Below, piece by piece: positions 43,640-52,101 of a stretch of 64,000 bases of DNA. This DNA is from Caballeronia ptereochthonis (lineage in GTDB: Bacteria; Pseudomonadota; Gammaproteobacteria; Burkholderiales; Burkholderiaceae). Position 1 is the first letter of the stretch; each line of letters opens with the position of its first letter. The notes beneath the pieces are model-generated. The model was not told the origin of the DNA, searched no databases, and saw only the letters and a program-made list of their open reading frames with translations. The position numbers and the translations under genes were made by a program. The stretch lies in the NCBI RefSeq assembly GCF_001545075.1, contig NZ_FCOB02000028.1, positions 1 through 64,000 of the forward strand, read 5' to 3'.

Positions 43640-45859
43640 CTATCCGTCGACGATCGCCTGCGCGCGCTGCCCGGCTTCGGGCTCGTCTTCCCGCTCGCCC
43701 GCCGCCCTCGGCGCGCAGCGCGCGAACGCATCCCCTGCCCGCACGCCGTTGCCCGCGGGGAGGACGAAGAGCGGATTGATGTCGAATTCCTTCAGCTCCG
43801 GCGCGAGATCGAGCGCCATCGCGGACACCGCGACGATCGCATCGGCGAGCGCATCGACATCGCAACGCGGCTTGCCGCGCGCGCCATCGAGCATCGCGAA
43901 GGCCCGCAACTCGCGAATCATCTCGTGAGCTTGCCCGCGCGTGACCGGTGCGAGGCGCCATGCCACGTCCTTCAGCACTTCGGCATAGATGCCGCCGAGT
44001 CCGCACATGACGGCGGGCCCGAACGACGGGTCGTCGTCGATGCCGACGATCATCTCCACTGCGTCGCTTATCTCTTCCTGCACGAGCACGCCGTCGATGC
44101 GCGCGCCGGGAACGTGCCGTCGCGCGTTCGCGACGATTTCATCGAAGGCGCTCGCGAGCATCGCCTCGTCGCGGATGCCGACACGGACCGCGCCCGCTTC
44201 CGTCTTGTGCGGGATGTCCGGCGACTGCACCTTGACGACAAGCGGAAAGCCGCTCGTCCGCGCGAACGCGCACGCCTCGTCACGGGTTTTCGCAAGCGCG
44301 CTCTTCGGCGTCCCGATGTCGTAATGTGCGAGCAAGCGCTGCGCGGCGTGCTCGGTGAGATCGGCGGGACCTTGCGCGATCAACGCGCGCGCCGTGCCGG
44401 CGCGAAGCCGGTCGGATGCGGGCGCTCGTTCGGCGCGAGCGGCCGCCCGCGTGCGCCGTGCCTGCGCGTAGTCCGACAGCACTGCGAACGCGCGCCCGCA
44501 ACGCACCGGTGTTGCGTAGAGCGGCACGCCGGCCGCCTCGATCACACGATACGCTTCCGACGCCATGTCGCGGCGCGCATTCCAGGCGAGCATCAGCGGC
44601 TTGTCGGTCGCGCGATGGACGCGCACGATCGCCTCGGCCATCGCAAGCGCGACATCGCCGCTCGCCGCCGCCGCCATGATCGCGATCGAGTCGATGCCCG
44701 GATCGTCGGCGATGATCTGCAGCGCGTCCGTGAAGATCTGCGGCTCGGCGAGGATGCCCGCGGTCAGGTCGACGGGATTGGCAAGCGATGCGAACGCAGG
44801 GACGATCGGCCTGAGCGCATCGAGCGTCGCGGGCGAGAGCGGCGGCACCGACATGCCGCGTTCGCAGCACGCGTCGGTGATCAGAATGCCCGCGCCACCC
44901 GACAGCGTGACCACCGCGATCCGGTTGCCGCGCGGCAGGCGCTTCGCTTCGAAGGCTTTCGCGTAGTCGCCGAGATCGGCGACGTCGTTCACTTCGATCA
45001 CGCCCGCCTGCCGGAACGCCGTGCGATAAAGCGCCGACGCGCCGCCCAGGTTCGCCGTGTGCGATGCGGCGGCCTTCGCGCCGTCGGCCGTGTTGCCGAC
45101 CTTCCACGCGAGCAGCGGCTTGCCCGCATCGAGCGCGCGCGTCGCCACGCCGACGAGCCGCCGTGCGTCCTTCAACCCTTCGATGTATGCGGCGATCAGC
45201 GACGTTTCGTCGTCGTCGATGCAGGCGTCGACGAGATCGAGCAGGCTCACGTCCGCTTCGTTGCCGGTCGTGATGAAGTGGCGCAGCCCGATGCCGAGCT
45301 CGTCCGCCATCAGCAGGAGCGCGCAGCCGAAGCCGCCGCTTTGCGAGATCAGCGAGAGGCCGCCCGCGCGGTAATCGACGCCGAACGGCGCGCCGAAACC
45401 CGCGTACACGTTCGCACCGGTGCTGACGACGCCCTGGCAGTTCGGCCCGATCACGCGGATGCCGAACTCGCCGGCCACGTCGGCGCACTCGCGCTGCAAC
45501 GCTGCGCCCGCCTCGCCCGCTTCGGCAAAGCCCGAGCCGTAGACGATCGCATAGCGGATGCCCTTCCTGCCGCACTCGCGCAGCATGTCCGGAACGCGGC
45601 GGGCGGCGACGAGAATGAGTGCGAGATCGGGCGTCCGCGGCAGGCTGACGATGTCCGGATGGCACTCGACGCCTTCGATCGCTGCGTACTTCGGGTTGAC
45701 CGGATAGAGCACGCTGCGATAGCCGTGCTGAAGAAGGAAACGCAATGGCTGGCCGCTGATAGATTTCGGATCGTTCGACGCGCCCACGATCGCAATGGAA
45801 TGCGGCGCGACCAGCCGCTCGATGTCGAGCACGCGCCGAGGATGCGTGGCGGCGCTCAT
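43640..45859 (-). CDS. ADP-forming acyl-CoA synthetase (acetate-CoA ligase type)
   Basis: The 739-residue protein is an NDP-forming acyl-CoA ligase. It has a CoA-binding domain (SIAIVGASNDPKSISGQPLRFLLQHGY), succinyl-CoA-ligase-like domains (LISQSGGFGCALL, TLSGGAGILITD) and a C-terminal ATP-grasp domain (FPLVVKVQSPDIPHKTEAGAVRVG). It activates a carboxylic acid with ATP and CoA via a phospho-His intermediate. The start overlaps the dehydrogenase stop (ATGA, 45856-45859). In this operon it would activate an acid taken up by the MFS protein before the acyl-CoA dehydrogenase acts. Confidence 0.9.
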   Translation of the reverse strand: MSAATHPRRVLDIERLVAPHSIAIVGASNDPKSISGQPLRFLLQHGYRSVLYPVNPKYAAIEGVECHPDIVSLPRTPDLALILVAARRVPDMLRECGRKGIRYAIVYGSGFAEAGEAGAALQRECADVAGEFGIRVIGPNCQGVVSTGANVYAGFGAPFGVDYRAGGLSLISQSGGFGCALLLMADELGIGLRHFITTGNEADVSLLDLVDACIDDDETSLIAAYIEGLKDARRLVGVATRALDAGKPLLAWKVGNTADGAKAAASHTANLGGASALYRTAFRQAGVIEVNDVADLGDYAKAFEAKRLPRGNRIAVVTLSGGAGILITDACCERGMSVPPLSPATLDALRPIVPAFASLANPVDLTAGILAEPQIFTDALQIIADDPGIDSIAIMAAAASGDVALAMAEAIVRVHRATDKPLMLAWNARRDMASEAYRVIEAAGVPLYATPVRCGRAFAVLSDYAQARRTRAAARAERAPASDRLRAGTARALIAQGPADLTEHAAQRLLAHYDIGTPKSALAKTRDEACAFARTSGFPLVVKVQSPDIPHKTEAGAVRVGIRDEAMLASAFDEIVANARRHVPGARIDGVLVQEEISDAVEMIVGIDDDPSFGPAVMCGLGGIYAEVLKDVAWRLAPVTRGQAHEMIRELRAFAMLDGARGKPRCDVDALADAIVAVSAMALDLAPELKEFDINPLFVLPAGNGVRAGDAFARCAPRAAGEREDEPEAGQRAQAIVDG

Positions 45860-47064
45860 GCGGCACGCGCGGCGGTCATGGCGACGCCGTCCTCGTGCTG
45901 TGCCGCGCAAGTCTGCGCGGCGCGCCGCAGCGTGATTTTCGCGATGTTCAACTGATGGATCTGTGTGGTGCCCTCGTAGATGCGAAACGCGCGCACGTCG
46001 CGATAGAAGCGCTCCACGGCGTTTCCGGCGAGATAGCCACGGCCGCCGAGCATCTGCACCGCGCGATCCGCGACGCGTCCGCACATCTCGGACGCGAACA
46101 TCTTGCACATCGACGCTTCCATTGCGACGTCCTCGCCGGCGTCGCGCTTGCGGGCGGTTTCGAGGATCATCGAGCGCGCGGCGTAGATCTCCGTCTGACA
46201 TTCGGCGATGAGCGCCTGAATGAGCTGGAAGTCCGACACCGGCTTGCCGAACTGCTCGCGGTGCGACGCATAGGTGACGGCTTCGTCGAGCATGCGGATC
46301 GCGGGGCCCGTGCACAGCGCCGCCAGATGGATGCGCTGCTTGTTCAGCACCTTCATCGCGGTGCGAAAGCCCTGGCCTGCCACGCCGCCGATCAGATTGC
46401 CCGCGGGAACCCGGCACGCCTCGAAACGCACGTCGCCTACGGGCGAGCCTGCCTGTCCCATCTTCGCGTACGGCTCGCTCGTCGAGAGGCCGGACGTGCC
46501 GCGCTCGACGAGGAATGCGGAGATCCCGCCCGCGCCGGGCATCGAGGGATCGGTGCGCGCCATCACCGTAAAGAGGCCGGCGATCGGCGCATTCGTGATG
46601 AAGCATTTGCTGCCGTCGAGCACGTAGTGGTCGCCGTCGCGGCGGGCCGTGGTGCGAAGCGCCGTGGCGTCGGAACCCGCGTCCGGCTCGGTCAATGCGA
46701 ACGCGCCCGTCAGCGCGCCCGATGCGAGCTGCGGCAAGTAGCGCCGCTTCTGGGCCTCCGTGCCATCCGCGACGAGCGCCTCGGAACCGATGCCGGTATT
46801 CGTGCCGACGCGCGCCCGAAATGCCACCGACGCCCGCGAAAGCTCGAACGCGCCGCGCACGAGTTGTTCCGTCGTGAGGCCCGCGCCGCCGAATTCGCAC
46901 GGAATGCTCCAGCCGAAATAGCCGAGCGTGCGCATGCGTTCCACGAGATCGTCCGGCACGGCGTCCGCCTGCTCGATCTCGTTTTCACGCGGGATCGCTT
47001 CCTCGCGCACGAAACGCGCGACGTCCGCGAGCATCGCGTCGAAATCCGGGTTCCTGCTGTTCAT
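45856..47064 (-). CDS. Acyl-CoA dehydrogenase
   Basis: The 402-residue flavoenzyme has the ACAD signatures: AFALTEPDAGSDATALRTTA (flavin/substrate contact), the ASHREQFGKPVSDFQ helix, QMLGGRGYLAGNAVERFYRDVRAFRIYEGTTQ and the terminal domain. The YEGT segment carries the usual catalytic-region Glu. It oxidises an acyl-CoA to the enoyl-CoA and passes electrons to ETF. It heads the operon and is divergent from the IclR gene. The ATG at 47064 (MNSRNPDFDAM) was chosen because the fold begins there. Confidence 0.92.
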   Translation of the reverse strand: MNSRNPDFDAMLADVARFVREEAIPRENEIEQADAVPDDLVERMRTLGYFGWSIPCEFGGAGLTTEQLVRGAFELSRASVAFRARVGTNTGIGSEALVADGTEAQKRRYLPQLASGALTGAFALTEPDAGSDATALRTTARRDGDHYVLDGSKCFITNAPIAGLFTVMARTDPSMPGAGGISAFLVERGTSGLSTSEPYAKMGQAGSPVGDVRFEACRVPAGNLIGGVAGQGFRTAMKVLNKQRIHLAALCTGPAIRMLDEAVTYASHREQFGKPVSDFQLIQALIAECQTEIYAARSMILETARKRDAGEDVAMEASMCKMFASEMCGRVADRAVQMLGGRGYLAGNAVERFYRDVRAFRIYEGTTQIHQLNIAKITLRRAAQTCAAQHEDGVAMTAARAA

Positions 47065-47134
47065 TCGCTGTCTCCGTGATATAGGCCGTTTTGTGGGCCT
47101 ACTATCGAACTTTTTCATCCAGATTGGCAGTTTT

Positions 47135-47171
47135 GTTCGGCTATGCTGAACACAGTTTGGATATGCGGAAC
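47135..47171. promoter_or_regulatory. Two tandem IclR-type operator repeats
   Basis: GTTCGGCTATGCTGAAC (47135-47151) and GTTTGGATATGCGGAAC (47155-47171) match at 14 of 17 positions, each is a partial palindrome (GTT...GAAC), and they are spaced 20 bases apart, about two helical turns. They lie between the divergent acyl-CoA operon and the iclR gene, 38 bases before the latter's ATG. A further inverted repeat TAGGCC-N8-GGCCTA lies at 47082-47101. Binding by the IclR protein is inferred. Confidence 0.55.
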
Positions 47172-47208
47172 GCGTGCGTCAGAATGAACGCAATCGAACG
47201 GAGGAAGC

Positions 47209-48057
47209 ATGGCACGCAACAATGCACCGGAAACCGAGCCGGTCGCGGGCGACTATCTGGATTCGAAGGCCCGCTACACGCCCGAGGAGTTCGACGGCGA
47301 CCGCCAGTTCGCCACGACGCTCGCGCGCGGGCTCGACATCCTGCACTGCTTCACGCCGCGCGACTCCCAGCTGGGCAATGCCGAACTTGCGGCGCGCACC
47401 GGCATGACCAAGGCGACGATTTCACGCTTCACCTACACGCTGACGCGGCTCGGCTATCTGCGCGTGAACCGGATGAACAGCAAGTTTCAGCTCGGCTCGG
47501 CCGTGCTGTCGCTCGGCTATCCGCTGCTTGCGAGTCTAGCGGTGCGGCAGATCGCGCGGCCCTCGATGAAGGAACTGGCCGATCACATTCGCGGTTCGGT
47601 GTCGCTCGGCATGCGCGACCGGCTGAACGTCGTCTATCTGGAGAGCAGCCGGAGCAGCACGCCGCTCGGCCTGCCTCCGGATATCGGCCTGAGCTATCCG
47701 ATCGTGCGTACCGCGATGGGTCGCGCGCTCCTTGCCGCGCTGCCCGCCGAGCGGCGCGAAGCGCTACTCAACGAGATCGCGGTCAAGACGCCCGACGATT
47801 GGGCCACGTTTCGCGACCGCGTGCTGCGCGGCATCGACTACTTTCGGGAGCGCGGCTTTTGCGCGTCGTACGGCGATCTCCGCCGCGAAGTTCACGCGGT
47901 CGCCGTGCCGATGAAACCGGCCGCAGACGGGGAGATACTCGTGTTCAACTGCGGCGTGCCGTCGTATCTGCTGAAAGAGGGACAACTGGAAGGCGATGTC
48001 GGACCGCGCCTCGTGTCGATGGTGCGTAGCGTAGAAGGTGCAATGGGAATGTTCTAG
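47209..48057 (+). CDS. IclR family transcriptional regulator
   Basis: The 282-residue protein has an N-terminal winged helix (FATTLARGLDILHCF...ELAARTGMTKATISRFTYTLTRLGYL) and a C-terminal IclR effector domain ending VAVPMKPAADGEILVFNCGVPSYLL. It is divergent from the acyl-CoA dehydrogenase operon and probably controls it. GGAGG lies upstream of the ATG. The first 35 residues are a non-conserved tail, as in PcaR-like subfamily members of aromatic pathways, so the pathway acid could be aromatic-derived. Confidence 0.92.
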   Translation: MARNNAPETEPVAGDYLDSKARYTPEEFDGDRQFATTLARGLDILHCFTPRDSQLGNAELAARTGMTKATISRFTYTLTRLGYLRVNRMNSKFQLGSAVLSLGYPLLASLAVRQIARPSMKELADHIRGSVSLGMRDRLNVVYLESSRSSTPLGLPPDIGLSYPIVRTAMGRALLAALPAERREALLNEIAVKTPDDWATFRDRVLRGIDYFRERGFCASYGDLRREVHAVAVPMKPAADGEILVFNCGVPSYLLKEGQLEGDVGPRLVSMVRSVEGAMGMF

Positions 48058-48091
48058 CGCGCCGCCGGCATCCGGGCGGAACGCGGGCTTG

Positions 48092-48814
48092 CTAGGCATC
48101 CGCCGTCTTCGAGTCCTTCGCGACGCCCACACCCTCCTCCTCCGGCGCCAGTTGCTCCCAGGTGCTATGCACGTGGCGCCGCAGAAACTCCCCGAGCTTC
48201 GCGCCTTCCCGCGCCGACAATAGCTGCACGATGACCTCATGTTCATCGATGGCGGTATGCCAGGTTTCCGACGTCACGCTCCCCTGAAACCGATACCGAT
48301 AAAGCTGCCGGTTCAGCCGCTCGTGCACCTGCCTGAGCGTCGCGTTCTTTGCGGCGGCGACGATGCTCGTATGGATCGCCTGATTGAGACGGAAGTAGTT
48401 CATCCGGTCGCGCCGTTCGTATGCGGCGTGCATCTCGAAATGAAGCGCGCGGATTTCGGCGATTTCCGCGTCGGTCGCCATCCGGCAGGCCATTTCGCCG
48501 CCGAACGCTTCGATCACGCCGAGCACATCGAGCTTCTCGGTGATCTCGGCCGCGCTGAGTTCCGCCACGACCGCGCCTCGTTTGGGCAGCACGACGACCA
48601 GTCCGTCGCCGGCCAGCTCCTTCAGCGCTTCCCGCAACGGCGTGCGCGACACGTCGAGCCGCTCCGCGAGGGTGCGCTCGCGCAGCCGCTCGCCGGGCTT
48701 CAGTTCATCGGTTGCGATCAGCGTGCGCAGACGCTGGGCGATCTGCATCGATAGCAGTTCATCGGATGTCTCGCCGCCTTCAGGCGCGTCGGTTTCGTCA
48801 TCGAAGTCCGTCAT
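48092..48814 (-). CDS. GntR family regulator, FadR/FCD type
   Basis: The 240-residue protein has a winged helix (LRTLIATDELKPGERLRERTLAERLDVSRTPLREALKELAGDGLV) and an all-helical FCD domain with the Asp/His pattern of metal-binding members (the N...IH and HEVI, RRHVHS helices). It is divergent from the gntP operon, which it probably represses until a sugar acid binds. The ATG at 48814 is preferred over 48832 because AAGGA is nine bases upstream of it. Confidence 0.9.
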   Translation of the reverse strand: MTDFDDETDAPEGGETSDELLSMQIAQRLRTLIATDELKPGERLRERTLAERLDVSRTPLREALKELAGDGLVVVLPKRGAVVAELSAAEITEKLDVLGVIEAFGGEMACRMATDAEIAEIRALHFEMHAAYERRDRMNYFRLNQAIHTSIVAAAKNATLRQVHERLNRQLYRYRFQGSVTSETWHTAIDEHEVIVQLLSAREGAKLGEFLRRHVHSTWEQLAPEEEGVGVAKDSKTADA

Positions 48815-48856
48815 CTCTTTGAATCCTTCCATTGCCGATTACGGCATGCACAACGC

Positions 48857-48866
48857 TGGTATGCCA
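48857..48866. promoter_or_regulatory. GntR operator-like site 1
   Basis: TGGTATGCCA differs at one position from the palindrome TGGTATACCA typical of FadR-type GntR regulators. It lies 42 bases upstream of the gntR start, fitting autoregulation. Confidence 0.5.
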
Positions 48867-48962
48867 CTTTATCAGCGCACGCCGCACGCCGACAGTCGTC
48901 AGATTCCGCGCCGGCAATGGCGTTTCCCCGTACTTGACGGCGTCAGGGCTCATCACTATATT

Positions 48963-48974
48963 TTGGTATACCAA
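48963..48974. promoter_or_regulatory. GntR operator-like site 2
   Basis: TTGGTATACCAA is a perfect 12-base palindrome of the TGGT/ACCA type bound by FCD-domain GntR proteins. It sits in the middle of the 445-base gap between gntR and gntP, in an AT-rich stretch suitable for promoters. Confidence 0.65.
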
Positions 48975-49159
48975 GACAGTGGCAGTCTGATTTCGTCAGA
49001 AATCCATTCACCATCAGAAAATAAAATATCCAACGGAGACATCGATCAGATCGCATTGGCAGCACAGCACGATCAAATAAATCAAAGGCTTGCGCACTCA
49101 TGCCGACCAACGAATGGCCAAGGTTCGTTCCTCGGATCACCAGTGAGAGATCCTCCAAA

Positions 49160-49171
49160 ACGGTATACCAC
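49160..49171. promoter_or_regulatory. GntR operator-like site 3
   Basis: ACGGTATACCAC contains the perfect GGTATACC core of site 2, with one arm changed (C for T). It is about 90 bases upstream of the gntP start. Three related sites in one gap suggest cooperative or looped repression. The remaining sequence of the gap (48815-49259) holds no gene. Confidence 0.5.
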
Positions 49172-49259
49172 GCGACAACGGATAACGGACCGGCCCGACT
49201 GGAAAGACGCACGGCCTCGACAAAGAACCGCCGTCCATCGCCAATTCACACGAGTCTTT

Positions 49260-50615
49260 ATGCAGCCATCGCTTTACCCCCTGATCGCACCGGCGATCGC
49301 CATCTTCCTGCTGGTGCTGCTCATCACGCGGCTCAAGCTGCACCCGTTTCTCGCGCTGATCCTCACCTCCGGCTTCCTCGGCAGCGCGGCCGGCCTCGCG
49401 CCCACCGCCGTCGTCAAGAGCTTCGAAAAGGGCTTCGGCGGCATCCTCAGTTCGGTCGGCCTCGTGGTGGGACTCGGCACGATGCTCGGCGGCCTGCTGC
49501 TCGAATCCGGCGGCGCGGACCGCATCGCCAACACGTTCATCGGCCTCGGCTCGAAGCGCTGGATTCCCGCGGCGATTTGCGCGGCCTCGCTGCTGATCGG
49601 CTTGCCGCACCTCTTCGATGTCAGTTTCGTCATGCTCGTGCCGCTCGTCTACGCCATCGCGCATCGCACGAAAAGTCCGCTGATGGCGGTCGGCATTCCG
49701 ATGGCCGCCGGTCTTTACGTGTCGCACGGACTGCTGCCGCCGCATCCCTCGCCGACGCTCGCGCTCGCCGCGCTGCACGCCGACGCCGGGCGCACGATCT
49801 TCTATGGCCTGATCGTCGCCGTGCCGATGGCGATCCTGTCGGGGCCGGTCTTCACCGCGTTCGTGATGCGCTTCCTGCCGGTCACGCCGGGCAACGGGCT
49901 GTTCTCGCCCGCCGCGGCGGCCGCCGGGGACAAGGCCGAGCGTCCGGTGCCGCCGCTCGGCCTCGTGCTGACGACCGTGCTGCTGCCGCCGGTCCTCATG
50001 ATGATCCGCACGTTCGGCCGCAATTACGCGGCAACGGGCACGCCCGCGCGCGAGCTGCTGGAAACGGTCGGCGATCCGATCGTGTCGCTCCTGATCGCCG
50101 TGCTGTTCGCCATCTGGTCGCTCGGCATCCGGAGCGGGCTCACGCTGCCGCGGATCCAGAAGCTGCTCGGTACGAGCGTCGCGCCCGCCGCCGCCGTGAT
50201 CCTCATCCTGGGCGCCGGCGGCGGCCTGAAGGAAATGCTGCTGGCGACGCACATCGGCGATTCGATCGCGCACTGGGCGGTTCACTGGTCGATCTCTCCG
50301 CTCCTGCTCGGCTGGGCGGTGGCCGCGCTGATCCGCATCGCGATCGGCTCGGCGACGGTCGCGACCGTGACGGCCGCCGGCATCGTCGCGCCGATCGCCG
50401 CCGCGACGCCCGGCGTGAATCTCGAATTGCTCGTGCTCGCCGTGAGCTCGGGCGGCCTGATGCTCTCGCACCTGAACGACTCCGGCTTCTGGCTCTTCAA
50501 GGAATATTTCCGGCTGAGCGTCGGCGACACGCTCAAGACCTGGACGCTCCTCGTCTCCTTCCAGTCGCTCGTCGCGCTGGCCGTGATCCTGCTGCTCAAT
50601 GCGGCCGTCGGCTGA
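49260..50615 (+). CDS. Gluconate:H+ symporter (GntP) family permease
   Basis: The 451-residue protein has about 12 hydrophobic helices and GntP motifs: TRLKLHPFLALIL, GTMLGGLLLESGGADRIA, the GLPHLFDVSFVMLVPLVY segment, LPPHPSPTLAL and a C-terminal LSHLNDSGFWLFKEYF. It imports a sugar acid such as gluconate or a relative. It is the first gene of a four-gene operon controlled by the divergent GntR. The ATG at 49260 has no clear ribosome site, but the first helix begins right after it. Confidence 0.92.
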   Translation: MQPSLYPLIAPAIAIFLLVLLITRLKLHPFLALILTSGFLGSAAGLAPTAVVKSFEKGFGGILSSVGLVVGLGTMLGGLLLESGGADRIANTFIGLGSKRWIPAAICAASLLIGLPHLFDVSFVMLVPLVYAIAHRTKSPLMAVGIPMAAGLYVSHGLLPPHPSPTLALAALHADAGRTIFYGLIVAVPMAILSGPVFTAFVMRFLPVTPGNGLFSPAAAAAGDKAERPVPPLGLVLTTVLLPPVLMMIRTFGRNYAATGTPARELLETVGDPIVSLLIAVLFAIWSLGIRSGLTLPRIQKLLGTSVAPAAAVILILGAGGGLKEMLLATHIGDSIAHWAVHWSISPLLLGWAVAALIRIAIGSATVATVTAAGIVAPIAAATPGVNLELLVLAVSSGGLMLSHLNDSGFWLFKEYFRLSVGDTLKTWTLLVSFQSLVALAVILLLNAAVG

Positions 50616-50648
50616 ACACGCTTCTCTCGCTACACCAAGGACAGACAC

Positions 50649-52016
50649 ATGAACTACGAACATCTCTTCAAGACGCTCGGCAGACGCCCGATCCGCATGG
50701 CGCTCGTCGGTCCGAAAGGCGGCTTCGGCCGGTCGCTGGTCGTGCAGTGCCGTGCGCTGCCGAGCCTGGAGATCGCCGCGCTCTGCGACCTCGACATCGA
50801 CGGCACGCTCGCCACCCTCGCCTCGCTCGGATTCGACGCCGGCGCCGCGACCGTCTGCAACGACGCCGATGACGTGAAAGCGGCGCGCGCCGCGGGCCGC
50901 ATCGCGCTGGTCGGCGACTACGCGTTGCTCGACGCGGTGGAGCTCGACATCGTCGTGGAGGCGACCGGACAGCCCGAAGTCAGCGTCAGGATCGCGGAGA
51001 ACGCGTTGAGGCGCGGCGTGCACGTCGCGATGGCGACGAAGGAAACCGATTCGGTCGTCGGACCTTATCTGAACCAGCTCGCGATCGAGAACGGTGTCGT
51101 CTACACGACGCCCGACGGCGACCAGCCGAGCAACCTGATCGGCCTCGTCACGTGGGCGCGCGTGCTCGGCTTCGAGGTGGTGGCCGCCGGCAAGTCGAGC
51201 GAATACGACTTCATCTACGATCCGGCGGCGCACACCGTCGACTATCTGGACGAGCGGCACGCCGTTTCGCTCGATGCGTGCTGGACGCTCGGCGACGATA
51301 TCTCCGCGACGCTCGCCGCGCGCCGCCAGGCGCTCTCGATGCTGCCGCAAAGCGCGACGCCCGATTATTGCGAACTGAACGTGGTGTCGAATTCGACGGG
51401 CCTGCCGCCGGCCGCCGAGGCCCTCAACTACCCGCTCGCGCGCATCACCGAACTGGCGGACATCTTCGTGCCGCGGGAAGACGGCGGCATCCTGGCGCGC
51501 ACGGGCGTGGTCGACGTGTTCAACTGCCTGCGTCGTCCGGACGACGTGAGCTTCGGCGGCGGTGTGTTCGTCGTCGTGCGCTGCAAGGACGACGAGACCT
51601 GGCAGTTGCTGAAGCAGAAGGGACACCTCGTCGGCAGGAACGGGCGCTATGCATGCATCTATCTGCCGTATCACCTGATGGGCCTCGAAACCCCGATGAG
51701 TCTCTTCTCCGCCGTGCTGCTCGGCCAGCCGACGGGCAGCGCGACGCAACGGCCGCATGCGCGGATGGTTGCGCGGGCGACGCGCGACTTCAAGGCGGGC
51801 GAGACGCTCGCGATGGGCGGCCATCATCACACGATCGAAGGCGTGACGCCGCTTCTGTTCGACCGCGTCGAAGCCGGCGATGCCGCGCCGTTCTATCTGG
51901 CGGCGAACAAGCGTCTCGTGAGCGATGTCGCGAAGGGCGAACTGGTGCCGCTCGCCGCGCTCGATCTCGAGGGCTCGGCGCTTCATGCCGCATGGCGGCG
52001 CAACCCGTCCGCGTGA
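50649..52016 (+). CDS. Homoserine-dehydrogenase-like oxidoreductase with SAF domain
   Basis: The 455-residue protein has an N-terminal Rossmann domain (MALVGPKGGFGRSL, LDIVVEATGQPEV) related to homoserine dehydrogenase and a C-terminal SAF-type domain (RATRDFKAGETLAMGGHHHTIEG). This layout (COG4091) recurs in sugar-acid catabolic operons, where members oxidise or decarboxylate branched or keto sugar acids. The substrate is not known here. It follows gntP by 33 bases and precedes an amidohydrolase gene. Confidence 0.82.
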   Translation: MNYEHLFKTLGRRPIRMALVGPKGGFGRSLVVQCRALPSLEIAALCDLDIDGTLATLASLGFDAGAATVCNDADDVKAARAAGRIALVGDYALLDAVELDIVVEATGQPEVSVRIAENALRRGVHVAMATKETDSVVGPYLNQLAIENGVVYTTPDGDQPSNLIGLVTWARVLGFEVVAAGKSSEYDFIYDPAAHTVDYLDERHAVSLDACWTLGDDISATLAARRQALSMLPQSATPDYCELNVVSNSTGLPPAAEALNYPLARITELADIFVPREDGGILARTGVVDVFNCLRRPDDVSFGGGVFVVVRCKDDETWQLLKQKGHLVGRNGRYACIYLPYHLMGLETPMSLFSAVLLGQPTGSATQRPHARMVARATRDFKAGETLAMGGHHHTIEGVTPLLFDRVEAGDAAPFYLAANKRLVSDVAKGELVPLAALDLEGSALHAAWRRNPSA

Positions 52017-52101
52017 GCGCGCCCGAACCGATGCGACTTTCGCGTCCTGGAGAGCGCTCAGCCGGAGACAGCTCGCGCCCAACCATTGGAAGGACATCCC
52101 G

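Noticed and set aside
42186..43928. Long plus-strand frame opposite the MFS gene and the ligase
   Set aside because: No family resemblance, biased charged composition, and fully covered by real genes on the other strand.
43619..45955. 778-codon frame antisense to the acyl-CoA ligase
   Set aside because: Shadow of a well-recognised ADP-forming ligase; Arg/Asp-rich with no domain.
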